Made by a program: the position numbers and the translations under genes. This document shows positions 18,597 to 28,720 of a stretch of 64,000 nt of DNA, piece after piece. The number at the start of each line of letters is the position of its first letter. Position 1 is the first letter of the stretch. The DNA lies in contig DKML01000012.1 in NCBI GenBank assembly GCA_002470515.1, positions 1-64,000 of the forward strand. The letters are read 5' to 3'. The notes beneath the pieces were generated by a model. It made no database searches and had not been told where the DNA came from. It was given only the letters and a program-made list of their open reading frames with translations. This stretch comes from Proteobacteria bacterium UBA7415 (GTDB taxonomy: Bacteria; Pseudomonadota; Gammaproteobacteria; Arenicellales; Arenicellaceae).

Positions 18597-19773
18597 TTAA
18601 CGAGCAATCATTTGCCGAAACACTTCGTCTTCTGCGAGTTTGTTACCAAAAAACTTAGCTCCTTCTAGGGTGTAATGTCCATAATCGTACAGAGTTTTAA
18701 ACCCACTCTGCGTGTATGCGTGGCAAATCTCAGATGGAAGGTCACAGACCAGAGGTACTTTATTATAATAGGCGGCCCCATGCCTATCAGCTACTGCCTC
18801 CACCTCTTTATTATAGTCAATTATGTGACTCTGCAACTGCTTAAACAGTAAACGATCAGCTTCATCTTTAAGGATCGCAAACGAAGGAGGGTTTGCAGTG
18901 TAATCAGAGCTCCTGTAACCGAAAAAAACATGGTCGGCGGACCACTTCCCTCAATGGGGCTAAATTCTGCGGTATTGCCCATTACAACCACTTTTTTACC
19001 ATCCCTTCTTGCACGATCAATTAAAAACCTCAGACCGTCCAGATCATTCGTGGACATCAGATTTTTATACGGCGCACCGCAGCGAGAATCTTGAGAGTAT
19101 CGAGTACTCACTATGAGTGTTGTTGAAGACTTATATGCTTCGAGTTGATAGAACTCATTTCTTTCTTCTGAATACTCTGTGATGGACTCGTTAAAACAAC
19201 TAATTTGATATGTAATGTGAGACATATTAATATTGCAAAAAAATGGTCTTTAAAAAATTTATAAACGACTAAGGAAACGACGGGAAAGGCAAGATAAAAC
19301 TGCTCCTCAACGCCCAAACTCCATGTATGTAGAAACGGTTTTAGGAGCGCACTTTCGGAACCGTATTCTGTTGTGCTAAAGTAGAAAAAAAAATTTGATC
19401 CAAAGAAAATGGATGTTAAGACGCTTTGCGCATATTCAACGAAAGCCAAGGGTAGTATCTGCAACCAAGCAAAAGGGGTTGCAACTATAATCACTAAGAA
19501 CAGAACAGGCAAAATACGTCGTGTCCTGCGTTCGTAAAAGTTAGAAAAACTGAACGCCCCAGTTTCGTAAAGCTCGCTGAGTATGATTCTTGTTATCAGA
19601 TAACCACTGATGACAAAAAAGATATCAACACCAATAAAACCTCCCTGAAACCAATCAAGACCAAAGACACTAAACTGGGCATGGTAAAGAACAACGCTAA
19701 TAACAGCAATAGCTCTCAGACCATCCACTTCAGGTCGATACAATAATTTGGATGGGATTCGAACCATACTCAT
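18597..19773 (-). pseudogene. OafA-type O-acyltransferase remnant (deleted and frameshifted)
   Basis: Three overlapping minus-strand fragments make up one damaged gene. 19773-19215 encodes the start of an acyltransferase-3 domain (YRPEVDGLRAIAVISVVLYH, FFVISGYLI, FYERRTRRILP, HTWSLGVEEQFYL). 19225-18930 and 18925-18597 encode the later part of an SGNH domain, ending with the Asp-x-x-His pair in YDYGHYTLEGA. Roughly 250-300 residues are missing between these parts, including the remaining membrane helices and the GDSH block. A second break is a one-base shift at a run of seven A (18922-18928). Intact relatives of about 650 residues O-acetylate surface glycans. This copy is probably inactive. 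Confidence 0.8.
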
Positions 19774-20187
19774 CACCTAAGAAATAATTTTAAAACACGC
19801 AGCTAGGATTACATTCATCAATCTACTTAGAGACTTTTTGTTGGGGATTTTGGAGTGCAAACCTCATCTTAAAAATTGCTTTGCTATCCAGCTAAACTTC
19901 CAAAGATAATTCATCCCCTAAGGTGGTTTTGCTAATGCGAGGTTCAGGAGTATTGTACTTGACCCTCCATTCTTAAAGACCCTCATTTGGTACATCGACG
20001 AACTAGACTAGTTCTGATTGTTTCACGAATCGATGCCAATGGTATTACGTGGATAGCAAGTTTTACAATCTATGCCGAAATAGGTAGCTGTCTAGTTGTA
20101 TATTTTTAGAGTTTGGTTCGAACAAAACCTTATTGCCATGCATATAACAATCACCACGCGATACATCAAGTTGATTGGCCTGTCGCC
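19774..20187. other. Intergenic region between rpsA and the acyltransferase remnant
   Basis: About 410 AT-rich bases with no convincing gene. One short perfect palindrome is present (GAACTAG, A, CTAGTTC at 20000-20014). I see no RNA gene. It probably includes debris of the insertion that separated rpsA from ihfB and the promoter of the former acyltransferase gene. Confidence 0.5.
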
Positions 20188-20221
20188 AAAAAAAAGCCGC
20201 TAACACTTTCGCGTTAGCGGC
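20188..20221 (-). terminator. Intrinsic terminator of rpsA
   Basis: Minus strand: GCCGCTAAC, an 8-base loop, GTTAGCGGC, then eight T. A perfect 9-bp stem (20196-20221) plus a U run (20188-20195), starting 20 bases after the rpsA stop. Confidence 0.93.
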
Positions 20222-20241
20222 TTTTCTAAAACAGTAAACAA

Positions 20242-21915
20242 TTACTTGTTCAACTGCTCTTTAAGCTTCTCAGCCAACAAGCTTGATCCGCCTGTATCTT
20301 CCGAACCACGACCATACTCTTCAATTGCTTCACTTTCGTGCTGCGCTTCTAGAGCTTTAATCGATAGTGATATACGACGTGTCTTACGATCAATAGATGT
20401 GATTTTAGACTCAACCTCGTCGCCAACACTGAATAGCGCGCTCGCGTCTGCGACGTGATCTCGTGAAATCTCTGCTGCGCGCAAGTAACCGTCTACTCCG
20501 TCAACTAAGTCAATGGCTACGCCGCGAGCATCTGCTTCGCGAACAACACCTTTAACAACAGCGCCTTTTCCGTTAGCTGCAACATAGTCTGTGAAAGGAT
20601 CGCCAGACGCTTGCTTAACACCAAGAGAGATACGCTCGCGCTCAGGATCAACCGCTAGAACAACCGCTTCTAACTCATCGCCTTTCGCGTAGTCGCGGAT
20701 AACTTCGTCACCATCCTCATTCCATGACAAATCGCTTAAGTGAATAAGACCGTCGATGTTTCCATCCAAGCCAATAAACACACCAAAGTCAGTGATCGAT
20801 TTGATACGTCCGATAACTTTGTCGCCTTTACGATGAGTAGCCGCAAAGCTTTCCCATGGGTTGCTGCGACATTGCTTCATACCTAAAGATATACGACGAC
20901 GCTCTGCGTCAATCTCAAGCACAACAACTTCAACTTCGTCATTCACTTGACAGATCTTGCTAGGGTGAACATTTTTGTTAGTCCAATCCATTTCAGAAAC
21001 GTGTACTAAACCTTCAACGCCATCTTCAAGCTCAACAAAAGCACCGTAATCAGTGATGTTGGTTACTTTACCGAAATGCTTAGTACCTTCAGTAAAACGA
21101 CGTGACAAGTCTTGCCATGGATCAGAACCCATTTGCTTGATACCCAATGATACGCGAGCTTTCTCACGATCGAATTTCAATACGCGGGCTTCGATATCTT
21201 GACCAACTTCCAACACTTCTGAAGGGTGCTTGACGCGTTTCCACGCCATGTCGGTGATGTGCAACAATCCGTCGATTCCGCCCAAGTTGATGAAAGCACC
21301 GTAATCGGTAAGGTTCTTAACGATACCTTTAACGATTTGGCCTTCTTCAATAGTCTTGAGTAGCTCTTCGCGCTCAGCACCAAGTTCGTTTTCAACAACT
21401 GCGCGTCGTGAAACAACAACGTTGTTGCGAACTTTGTCAATCTTGATAACTTTAAGCTCAAGATCACGATTTTCTAAATAAGCAGAGTCTTTAACTGGGC
21501 GAACATCAACCAACGATCCAGGTAGGAACGCTCGAACATTCTGCAGAGAAACGGTGAAACCACCTTTGACTTTGCCAGTAATTTGTCCAACCACAATATC
21601 GCCGTTTTCGTGAGCTTTTTCTAATTCAGCCCAAACTCGTACGCGACGCGCTTTGTCATGTGACAATTTAGTGCGTCCATACCCGTCTTCAACACTCTCG
21701 ATAGCAACTTCAACTAAGTCACCAGCGTTTACGTTATATTCGCCATCAACTTTAGCAAATTGCGATAGTGGGATTTCTGCCTCTGATTTGAGGCCTGCAG
21801 TAACTAGAACATAGTCACCGTCAACTGATACTACTTCTGCTTTGATCACCTCGCCCACAGTCATTACTGTGTTCAATAGGCTTTCTTCAAACATCTCAGC
21901 GAATGATTCGCTCAT
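20242..21915 (-). CDS. rpsA: 30S ribosomal protein S1
   Basis: Single-stranded RNA-binding ribosomal protein that helps mRNAs dock on the 30S subunit. Its 557 residues equal the E. coli length and contain six S1 repeats; the later ones are plain in the recurring [27 protein letters not shown] pattern (near residues 195, 280, 367). The N-terminal repeats are more divergent, as usual. ATG start. It follows cmk by 73 bases, a conserved pair, and ends at a strong terminator. Confidence 0.98.
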   Translation of the reverse strand: MSESFAEMFEESLLNTVMTVGEVIKAEVVSVDGDYVLVTAGLKSEAEIPLSQFAKVDGEYNVNAGDLVEVAIESVEDGYGRTKLSHDKARRVRVWAELEKAHENGDIVVGQITGKVKGGFTVSLQNVRAFLPGSLVDVRPVKDSAYLENRDLELKVIKIDKVRNNVVVSRRAVVENELGAEREELLKTIEEGQIVKGIVKNLTDYGAFINLGGIDGLLHITDMAWKRVKHPSEVLEVGQDIEARVLKFDREKARVSLGIKQMGSDPWQDLSRRFTEGTKHFGKVTNITDYGAFVELEDGVEGLVHVSEMDWTNKNVHPSKICQVNDEVEVVVLEIDAERRRISLGMKQCRSNPWESFAATHRKGDKVIGRIKSITDFGVFIGLDGNIDGLIHLSDLSWNEDGDEVIRDYAKGDELEAVVLAVDPERERISLGVKQASGDPFTDYVAANGKGAVVKGVVREADARGVAIDLVDGVDGYLRAAEISRDHVADASALFSVGDEVESKITSIDRKTRRISLSIKALEAQHESEAIEEYGRGSEDTGGSSLLAEKLKEQLNK

Positions 21916-21988
21916 ATTTCACCTTGTTAACCCAGCCAATTTTTATGGCAGCTGAATTAGTTTAGACCAAACGCCCAGTCCGATGGGG

Positions 21989-22684
21989 TTAGCGTTGCTT
22001 TACATAATCCTTTATTAGCGTAACTACTTCTTCAATCGTTAAATTGGAAGTATCGATCGATAACGCATCATCTGCTGCTTTAAGCGGTGATGCTTCTCGA
22101 TTCGAATCTCGGACGTCACGCGAATGGATCGACTCTTTAAGGCGCGCGAGATTAACATTGAACCCCTTAGATTTCAACTGATCAAAACGTCTTTGTGCCC
22201 TTATTTCTACGCTCGCAGTAAGGAATATCTTGTACTGCGCGTCTGGGAAAACGACTGTTCCCATATCTCGTCCGTCGGCAACCAATCCCGGCGCTTGTCT
22301 ACTGCGCTGCTGAAGCTTTAACAAAGCCGCTCTCACCTCCTTGATAGGCGCTATTTTGGAGGCCATTTCACCGGTTTCTTCTGTTCGTAATTGGTCAGTC
22401 GCATCAACGTCGTTAACAATAATTTTAGCAACGTCACCGAGCCTGATTTCGAAACCGAGCTGCATTTTGTCGGCTAGATCAGTAAGTCCGCGAATATCGT
22501 TGTTATCAACACTATTCTTGAGCGCGCTCCACGCTAACGCTCTGTAGATGGCGCCGCTGTCTAAATAATGCCATCCGAACTCATGAGCACATAACTGCCC
22601 AATAGTGCCTTTACCAGAACCGCTAGGCCCATCGAGTGCCAAAACGGGCGGCAGACTCAAACCTGTTTGTGATGAATCAGTCAT
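21989..22684 (-). CDS. cmk: Cytidylate kinase
   Basis: Phosphorylates CMP and dCMP using ATP. The P-loop GPSGSGKGT is near residue 20, with the NMP-binding region and the DGRDMGTVVFPDA motif after it. The ATG at 22684 is chosen over a TTG one codon earlier; it overlaps the end of aroA by 8 bases (ATGACTGA), so translation is probably coupled. About 231 residues, normal for the family. The aroA-cmk-rpsA order is widely conserved. Confidence 0.97.
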   Translation of the reverse strand: MTDSSQTGLSLPPVLALDGPSGSGKGTIGQLCAHEFGWHYLDSGAIYRALAWSALKNSVDNNDIRGLTDLADKMQLGFEIRLGDVAKIIVNDVDATDQLRTEETGEMASKIAPIKEVRAALLKLQQRSRQAPGLVADGRDMGTVVFPDAQYKIFLTASVEIRAQRRFDQLKSKGFNVNLARLKESIHSRDVRDSNREASPLKAADDALSIDTSNLTIEEVVTLIKDYVKQR

Positions 22685-24014
22685 CAATATTTAGGCCTAC
22701 TTTGTTGGCCAACTCCGCGAAATTGGGAAACGAAGTTGCCACGTTCTCTACACCATTCACTACGATGGTTTCCTCAGAAACACCTGCGGCGACAGCGAAA
22801 CTCATAGCAATACGATGATCGTGAAAACTTTCGACTACGCCACCGCTAATGGTACCGCCACGAACCGTCATACCATCTCGGTACTCGGTTACATCAACGC
22901 CAACCGCTTGTAGTCCCGCCACCATCGCAGAAATTCTGTCGCTTTCTTTATGTCGTAATTCCTCTGCTCCGGTAATAATCGTTTCGCCTTGCGCACACGC
23001 CGCGGCCACACAAATTACAGGAAACTCGTCGATAGCAAGTGGAACCAAGGCTGGGTCGATTTCTGCGCCCTTTAAACCAACATACTTAACTTCGATATCA
23101 GCCACAGGCTCGCCATTTACGGCTTCGCCGATGACTCGCTCGTTCTTAAGTGTTATGTCCGCACCCATGGCTCGCAACACATCAATAACGCCAGTTCTTG
23201 TGGGGTTGACTCCCACATTCTGCAATACAAGCTTAGAACCTGGCACTATAGAAGCCGCAACCATAAAAAAGGCCGCCGAAGAGATATCCGCAGGAATATC
23301 AACATCACAGGCCGATAAGGTACCACCGCCTTTGATTCGGATAGTACTTACGGCATCATCAATTTTTTCAACTTCACATGGGTATCCATAGGCACCCAGC
23401 ATTCGTTCAGTGTGATCGCGAGTCGGTGCGGGCTCAGTGACAGTGGTCTCGCCTTGCGCATACATTCCGGCCATCAATATGCAGGATTTAATCTGCGCAC
23501 TCGCAATAGGTAACTTATAGTCAATGGGTTCTAGTTTGGTAACAGCACGAATATGAATCGGTGGAGTACCACCTTCATCGGTAACACACTTTGCACCCAT
23601 GGCGGTTAACGGCACTGTTATGCGGCGCATAGGCCTGCCAGACAATGATTCGTCACCCACTAATTTTGAAGGAAATTTTTGGGCAGCTAATATTCCAGCG
23701 ATTAAGCGCATGGCAGTTCCAGAGTTCCCCATATCGAGGTCAACTTCAGGCGCTTCTAAACCATGCATTCCACAACCGGTAATGGTTAGGCGTCCGTTCT
23801 TTGGGCCAACCGCCTTCACGCCCATCGCCTTGAACGCTCCCAACGTGGCCAAAACGTCCTCTCCTTCAAGCAAACCCGTAATCTTGCTCTTGCCTTGTGC
23901 AAGCGAAGAAAACATCACAGCGCGGTGTGACATCGATTTATCGCCAGGCAGACGAATTTTGCCGCTTAGGCCTTTTTCACTTTTGCGACAATGAAACTGT
24001 TTATCTGATGTCAT
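22677..24014 (-). CDS. aroA: 3-phosphoshikimate 1-carboxyvinyltransferase (EPSP synthase)
   Basis: Joins shikimate 3-phosphate and phosphoenolpyruvate in the chorismate pathway; glyphosate's target. Motifs: LPGDKSMSHRAVMFSSLAQG at the N terminus, DMGNSGTAMRLIAG, SLSGRPMRRITVPL, and the C-terminal FHDHRIAMSFAVA. The RPMRR and SAQIKS motifs look closer to class II than to E. coli-type enzymes, but the Gly in GNSGT is kept, so tolerance should not be assumed. 445 residues, ATG start. It sits between tyrA and cmk. Confidence 0.97.
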   Translation of the reverse strand: MTSDKQFHCRKSEKGLSGKIRLPGDKSMSHRAVMFSSLAQGKSKITGLLEGEDVLATLGAFKAMGVKAVGPKNGRLTITGCGMHGLEAPEVDLDMGNSGTAMRLIAGILAAQKFPSKLVGDESLSGRPMRRITVPLTAMGAKCVTDEGGTPPIHIRAVTKLEPIDYKLPIASAQIKSCILMAGMYAQGETTVTEPAPTRDHTERMLGAYGYPCEVEKIDDAVSTIRIKGGGTLSACDVDIPADISSAAFFMVAASIVPGSKLVLQNVGVNPTRTGVIDVLRAMGADITLKNERVIGEAVNGEPVADIEVKYVGLKGAEIDPALVPLAIDEFPVICVAAACAQGETIITGAEELRHKESDRISAMVAGLQAVGVDVTEYRDGMTVRGGTISGGVVESFHDHRIAMSFAVAAGVSEETIVVNGVENVATSFPNFAELANKVGLNIDD

Positions 24015-24245
24015 GCTTCTATTCTTTATGAAACGCGCAATGCGCTCAAAGTTTTACGTGCCACTCATGCTGGAGCCAAGAAGACTAGCCCAATTTGCAC
24101 ACTGAGGGGAACGTAATTTATACGGGGGCGAGATTATATATTGAACGCCTGAAGATTACTCCATAGATTAAACCCAAATACGAGCAACCACCTTTTCAGG
24201 TTTCTGAATCCATTAGGCCGCGACACCAACTTCGCTTACACTTGT

Positions 24246-25130
24246 CTATGTGTCATCAAGGACTGAGCGCGCTTTGTTGAGCAAGCCTGAATCTCTCGCT
24301 TGCTTCGCCGCCTCAAAATAGGTCAATATACCCTCCTGTTCGGCTGACTCTACTTTACTTTCAATCGCCTCAATTTGCTGCTTAAATCCACGAAGCGCAT
24401 CCAGCACCTGATCCTTATTAGTAATGCATATATCTCGCCACATCTGCGCGTCACTTGAAGCAATTCTTGTGAAGTCATAAAACCCTGCCGCGGCAAGATC
24501 GAACAATTGCTGTCGATCAGTTTGCTGGCTCAAATAATTGACTAGGGTAAAGGCAATAACATGTGGCAAATGACTGGTCTTAGCAAATATAGCATCGTGT
24601 TCTTCCAAGCCGAGTTCCAATACGCGACACTCTAAATCTTGCCACATCCGCGTAACCTTAAGCGTATTTGCGGCAACTGACTCTGGTGTATTAGTAATAA
24701 TTACATGTTTATTTTTGAATAAACCACCTCGTGCAGCCTGCACGCCTGAATGCTCTCCACCCGCAATAGGGTGTGCAAACACACACTGCCTCAAAACTCC
24801 GGGCACATGTTCTGCCACCTGTTTATAGAGCGAGGTTTTAACACTGCCAACATCGGTAATAATAGTGTGAGGCTCGACACATATCTCGAGTTGACGAAAA
24901 ATGGGTAACATCGCCTGCATTGGCGTAGCAAGGACGATTAGATCAGCACCCTGCACTGCCGACTCAAGCGTGTCGCAACGGTCAACAACACCTTTCTCGA
25001 TAGCTAAGCGCGCTGTCTCTTCTGATCGGCACACGCCAACCACTTGTTTTGCCAATTGACGCACTTTTAGGTCGATTCCAAGCGAACCGCCTAACAATCC
25101 GGTGCCAATGATGACTACTTTGTTAAACAT
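24246..25130 (-). CDS. tyrA: Prephenate dehydrogenase
   Basis: NAD-dependent oxidative decarboxylation of prephenate to 4-hydroxyphenylpyruvate for tyrosine. The N-terminal Rossmann motif is IIGTGLLGGSLG; the catalytic His lies in HPIAGGEHSGVQAA. There is no chorismate mutase domain, so it is the monofunctional form. I start it at the ATG at 25130 (MFNKVVIIGTG, 294 residues). The longer frame to 25217 adds 29 unrelated residues and would overlap pheA. It lies in the pheA-tyrA-aroA run. Confidence 0.95.
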   Translation of the reverse strand: MFNKVVIIGTGLLGGSLGIDLKVRQLAKQVVGVCRSEETARLAIEKGVVDRCDTLESAVQGADLIVLATPMQAMLPIFRQLEICVEPHTIITDVGSVKTSLYKQVAEHVPGVLRQCVFAHPIAGGEHSGVQAARGGLFKNKHVIITNTPESVAANTLKVTRMWQDLECRVLELGLEEHDAIFAKTSHLPHVIAFTLVNYLSQQTDRQQLFDLAAAGFYDFTRIASSDAQMWRDICITNKDQVLDALRGFKQQIEAIESKVESAEQEGILTYFEAAKQARDSGLLNKARSVLDDT

Positions 25131-25188
25131 GAGATGACCAGTTAAATCAGCGACCGTGCTCGATATCCAAAATATCGAATGCAGCGCG

Positions 25189-26310
25189 TTAGAGCACGCC
25201 GACTGGGTACGAACCAATCAGCTTAAAGAAGGCAGACTTGTCGCGAAGCTCGTCTAGAGCTTTAGATACTTCAGGGCGGTCTACATGACCTACTAAGTCA
25301 ATAAAGAATACGTATTCCCAGTTGGTCTGCCGCGAAGGCCTAGACTCAATACGACTCATATCGACATCCGCATCGTACAAAGGCTTGAGTAACTCAAATA
25401 GACTGCCAATTTTGTTCGGAGTCGAAATCATTATGGTTGTCTTATCGTCACCACTCTCTTTATAGGTGTTGGTGCCGATAATTAGAAAGCGTGTTGTATT
25501 ATTGCGCTCATCCTCAATACCCGATGCCAAAACCTTAATTGAGTATAGCTTGGCCGCGATATCTCCGGCGATCGCCGCCACATCAGACGACTTACTGGCA
25601 ATAATAGCGGCCTCAGAATTACTGTTTGACGCCACTAACTCTGCGTCAGGTAAATACCTTTCCAACCAGTTACGACACTGCGCGAGTGCTTGTGGGTGCG
25701 CATACACCTTATTGATTGATGGTAAGCCTTCGGCATTGCTCAAGAGGTTGTGGTTTATTGGTAAATGAACTTCGCCACACACCTTTAAGCTCGAGCTAGC
25801 GAAACAATCAAGAGTGTGAGTAATGACGCCTTCGGTTGAATTTTCCACAGGAACCACACCAAAATGCGCGCGACCTTGTTCAACCACACGGAATACATCA
25901 GCTATTGTTTTAACATCTGCTGCTTTAACCGCATGACCGAAATGCTTAATAACAGCAGCTTGGGTATACGTCCCTTCAGGCCCTAAGTAGGCAACGGTCA
26001 TGGGCATTTCAGCCGCGAGAGACGTCGACATAATTTCGCGCATCAAATGCACCATGTCGTCGTCATTCACCAACCCACCAATCTCCTCACGCAACTTGAT
26101 ATTGCGCTCGCGAACACGTCGTAAAACTTGTGCTTCGCGCTCTGGCCTATAAAACGATGCGCTCGCGTCTGCTGCCGTCTTTGCCTTAGCAATTTTGGAA
26201 GCGACCAACACCCGCTCTTGAATCAATCGCTGAATCTGTGAATCAGCGGTATCAATTTCTTTACGGAGCTCTAAAAGCTCTTGGCTGTCGATCTGCGGTT
26301 TATCGTTCAT
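25189..26310 (-). CDS. pheA: Bifunctional chorismate mutase/prephenate dehydratase
   Basis: P-protein that turns chorismate into prephenate and then phenylpyruvate. Three parts: an AroQ-type helical mutase (about 8-95, LLELRKEIDTADSQIQRLI), the dehydratase (about 105-285, VAYLGPEGTYTQAAVIKHFG and the NNTTRFLII motif with the catalytic Thr), and a C-terminal ACT domain for phenylalanine feedback (ESRPSRQTNWEYVFFID). 373 residues, ATG start. It lies between serA and tyrA. No leader peptide or attenuator is evident in the 74 bases upstream. Confidence 0.97.
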   Translation of the reverse strand: MNDKPQIDSQELLELRKEIDTADSQIQRLIQERVLVASKIAKAKTAADASASFYRPEREAQVLRRVRERNIKLREEIGGLVNDDDMVHLMREIMSTSLAAEMPMTVAYLGPEGTYTQAAVIKHFGHAVKAADVKTIADVFRVVEQGRAHFGVVPVENSTEGVITHTLDCFASSSLKVCGEVHLPINHNLLSNAEGLPSINKVYAHPQALAQCRNWLERYLPDAELVASNSNSEAAIIASKSSDVAAIAGDIAAKLYSIKVLASGIEDERNNTTRFLIIGTNTYKESGDDKTTIMISTPNKIGSLFELLKPLYDADVDMSRIESRPSRQTNWEYVFFIDLVGHVDRPEVSKALDELRDKSAFFKLIGSYPVGVL

Positions 26311-26384
26311 CTAAGATATAAATTATAAGCCTAATAGTAATAGAATTAGCTAGCTGTTTGAATGTGGAAAATACGAGGCCTGAA

Positions 26385-27557
26385 TTACTGAATGACGCGT
26401 GCGATTTTGATACCAGGCAATTCCTTGATTTTAGCAACAACTTCGTCAGGGATTAAAGAGTCTGAGTCAATTATCGTGTACGCCAACTCTCCTTTGGAGC
26501 GGTTGATCATGTCATTAATATTGATCGATGCCGACGCCAACACCGTAGATATTTGCCCTACCATATTGGGTACGTTTTCGTTACAAACCACCAAACGATA
26601 AGGCGTGCGACGAGGCATGCTTACGTTAGGAAAATTTACCGAGTTTACGATATTGCCTTCTTCCAAGTACGCTTTGACTTGCTCGGCGACCATGATGGCG
26701 CAATTATCTTCAGCTTCTACGGTGCTTGCGCCTAAATGTGGCAAGCCAATTACACCAGATGTAGACTTAGTCAGATTGTTTGGGAAATCTGTTACATAAC
26801 AGCCCAATTTTTTTGCTATTAACGCATCACACACCGCTTGGTCGTTTACGATTCCGCCTCGTGCTAGATTGATTACCACCGCAGTGGATTTCATGTTGTT
26901 TATGTTTTCCGCATTAATCAGATCGCGTGTCGCTTCGATTAATGGTACGTGTACTGTCAAAAAATCTACGTGAGGCAACATATCGTCTACACTATTCACT
27001 CGCTCTACGTTTGTTGACAGCTGCCAAGCACCATCAACAGTCAAGGTTGGATCAAAACCAAGAACTTGCATGCCAAGCTCAACACAGGCATTTGCGACCA
27101 TTCCACCTATAGCCCCTAAGCCAATAACGCCAATCGTTTTACCTGGAACTTCGTAACCCGCGTACTTCTTCTTGCCTGCCTCTACCAACTTCGAAAGCTC
27201 TTCGTCTGAGCCCTGCAGTTCGTTAACGTACTGAACCGCGTTAGGTAGGTTTCTAGCCGCCATAAACAAGCTGGCGAGCACCAACTCCTTTACCGCATTC
27301 GCATTAGCGCCTGGCGCGTTGAAAACTGCCACGCCGTTATCACTCATTTTCTGCAACGGAATATTATTAACTCCGGCACCCGCTCGACCCACGGCTTTTA
27401 ACGAAGCTGGGATCTCCATATCGTGCATTTTAAAAGAACGTAATAGAATTGCGTCGGGGCTATCGTGCTTTTCGCCGACGTTATAAGTATCTTTAGGTAA
27501 TCTATCTAAACCGGCAGCAGAAATATTATTAAGGGTAAGTAAGTCGTATGTTCGCAT
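26385..27557 (-). CDS. serA: D-3-phosphoglycerate dehydrogenase
   Basis: First step of serine synthesis. The D-isomer-specific 2-hydroxyacid dehydrogenase fold is clear: the Rossmann motif GVIGLGAIGGMVAN (about 142-155), the substrate Arg in NLARGGIVND, the catalytic His in LPHLGAST, and a C-terminal ACT domain (about 320-390). At 390 residues it is a short form, lacking the extra intervening domain of long types. It follows serC by 77 bases on the same strand, putting two successive serine-pathway enzymes in one unit ahead of pheA. Confidence 0.95.
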   Translation of the reverse strand: MRTYDLLTLNNISAAGLDRLPKDTYNVGEKHDSPDAILLRSFKMHDMEIPASLKAVGRAGAGVNNIPLQKMSDNGVAVFNAPGANANAVKELVLASLFMAARNLPNAVQYVNELQGSDEELSKLVEAGKKKYAGYEVPGKTIGVIGLGAIGGMVANACVELGMQVLGFDPTLTVDGAWQLSTNVERVNSVDDMLPHVDFLTVHVPLIEATRDLINAENINNMKSTAVVINLARGGIVNDQAVCDALIAKKLGCYVTDFPNNLTKSTSGVIGLPHLGASTVEAEDNCAIMVAEQVKAYLEEGNIVNSVNFPNVSMPRRTPYRLVVCNENVPNMVGQISTVLASASININDMINRSKGELAYTIIDSDSLIPDEVVAKIKELPGIKIARVIQ

Positions 27558-27634
27558 GATAATTTCAGATTTAATTCTGTGAGTTAAGTGCTTTTAAATT
27601 GTATTTTGTTAGTCCGTCGTCAAAACTGTGAAAT

Positions 27635-28720
27635 CTAACGAGGGTTCTGAGCTTGAAAGTCTTGCATAAACTGCATCAAAGCCTTAACCGCATCAATGCC
27701 TGTCGCGTTGTAAATACTCGCTCGCATTCCCCCCACCGAGCGGTGTCCCTTCAAGGAATGGAGACCTGCCTTAGTGGCTTGCTCAATAAACGATGCCTCT
27801 AGGTCTGTGTCGTGTATTAAAAACGGAACATTCATCCAGGACCGGTCGCTCTCTTGAACGGGGTTGGTATAATAACCATCAGACGCATCAATATACCCAT
27901 ATAACATGTCCGCTTTTTCCGCATTCACGGCCGCCATTGCCTCTAAGCCGCCTTGCGCCTTCAACCATTTGAACACCTTGGCCGCTAAGTACCACGCAAA
28001 TGTAGGCGGAGTATTACTCATGCTGTCTGATTCGGCCATCACGGTCCAATCCAACATGCGTGGCGCTTGTGGATCACAATGCCCAAGCAGGTCTTCGCGA
28101 ACAATCACAATAGTAATACCCGCTGGCCCGATATTTTTCTGAGCGCCTGCGTAGATAACACCAAACTTAGAGACGTCTATCGGTCTGGATAAAATCGTTG
28201 ACGACAAATCCGCACAAATAGGAACATCTGTATCCGGCAGCCAGTCAAACTCGACACCTGCAATTGTTTCGTTAGGCGTTAAATGTAAGTAAGCCGCATT
28301 AGGATCAACAGTCCATTGGGTTTTCACTGGCACAGATTTATACGCTTCGGCACTGGTATCACACACTACGTTTACGTCAATAAAACGTTTAGCATCGGCG
28401 ATCGCCTTCTTAGACCAGTGTCCTGTGTGCGCATAGTCCGCCGATTGCCCCAAATGCTTTAGATTAAGGGGAATAGCTGAGAACTGAGTAGTTGCACCAC
28501 CTTGAACGAATAGTACTTTGTAGTTGTCCGGAATCGCCATCAGATCTCGTAAATCTTGTTCCGCTTGAGCTGCCAGCTCTACAAAGGCTTTGCTTCGATG
28601 CGACACCTCCATGACGGATGCGCCTTGTCCATCCCATTCCAACATCTCGGCTTGAACTTCTTGAAGCACTGATAAGGGTAGTGCGGCCGGGCCTGCACTA
28701 AAATTGTATACGCGGCTCAT
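27635..28720 (-). CDS. serC: Phosphoserine aminotransferase
   Basis: PLP enzyme converting 3-phosphohydroxypyruvate to phosphoserine, and also used in pyridoxal phosphate synthesis. It opens with YNFSAGPAALPLSVL, and the PLP lysine is in YAGAQKNIGPAG (about residue 196). HRSVGGMRASIYN near the C terminus is also typical. 361 residues, ATG start. It is the first gene of the serC-serA-pheA-tyrA-aroA-cmk-rpsA run. No strong Shine-Dalgarno sequence is visible before the ATG. Confidence 0.97.
   Translation of the reverse strand: MSRVYNFSAGPAALPLSVLQEVQAEMLEWDGQGASVMEVSHRSKAFVELAAQAEQDLRDLMAIPDNYKVLFVQGGATTQFSAIPLNLKHLGQSADYAHTGHWSKKAIADAKRFIDVNVVCDTSAEAYKSVPVKTQWTVDPNAAYLHLTPNETIAGVEFDWLPDTDVPICADLSSTILSRPIDVSKFGVIYAGAQKNIGPAGITIVIVREDLLGHCDPQAPRMLDWTVMAESDSMSNTPPTFAWYLAAKVFKWLKAQGGLEAMAAVNAEKADMLYGYIDASDGYYTNPVQESDRSWMNVPFLIHDTDLEASFIEQATKAGLHSLKGHRSVGGMRASIYNATGIDAVKALMQFMQDFQAQNPR

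Noticed and set aside
18396..18668. 90-codon plus-strand open frame between ihfB and the acyltransferase remnant
   Set aside because: No recognisable domain, no convincing ribosome site, and its end overlaps the antisense of clear SGNH-domain sequence.
20000..20014. GAACTAG-A-CTAGTTC palindrome
   Set aside because: Short, single, and not positioned near a start codon; could be chance in AT-rich intergenic DNA.
22677..24014. Glyphosate-tolerant class II EPSP synthase
   Set aside because: Some motifs look class II-like, but the Gly of the PEP-site loop is retained; sequence inspection alone does not support a tolerance claim.
24015..24245. Possible missing gene (hisC) between tyrA and aroA or between pheA and tyrA
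   Set aside because: The gaps are too short and contain no aminotransferase fragments.
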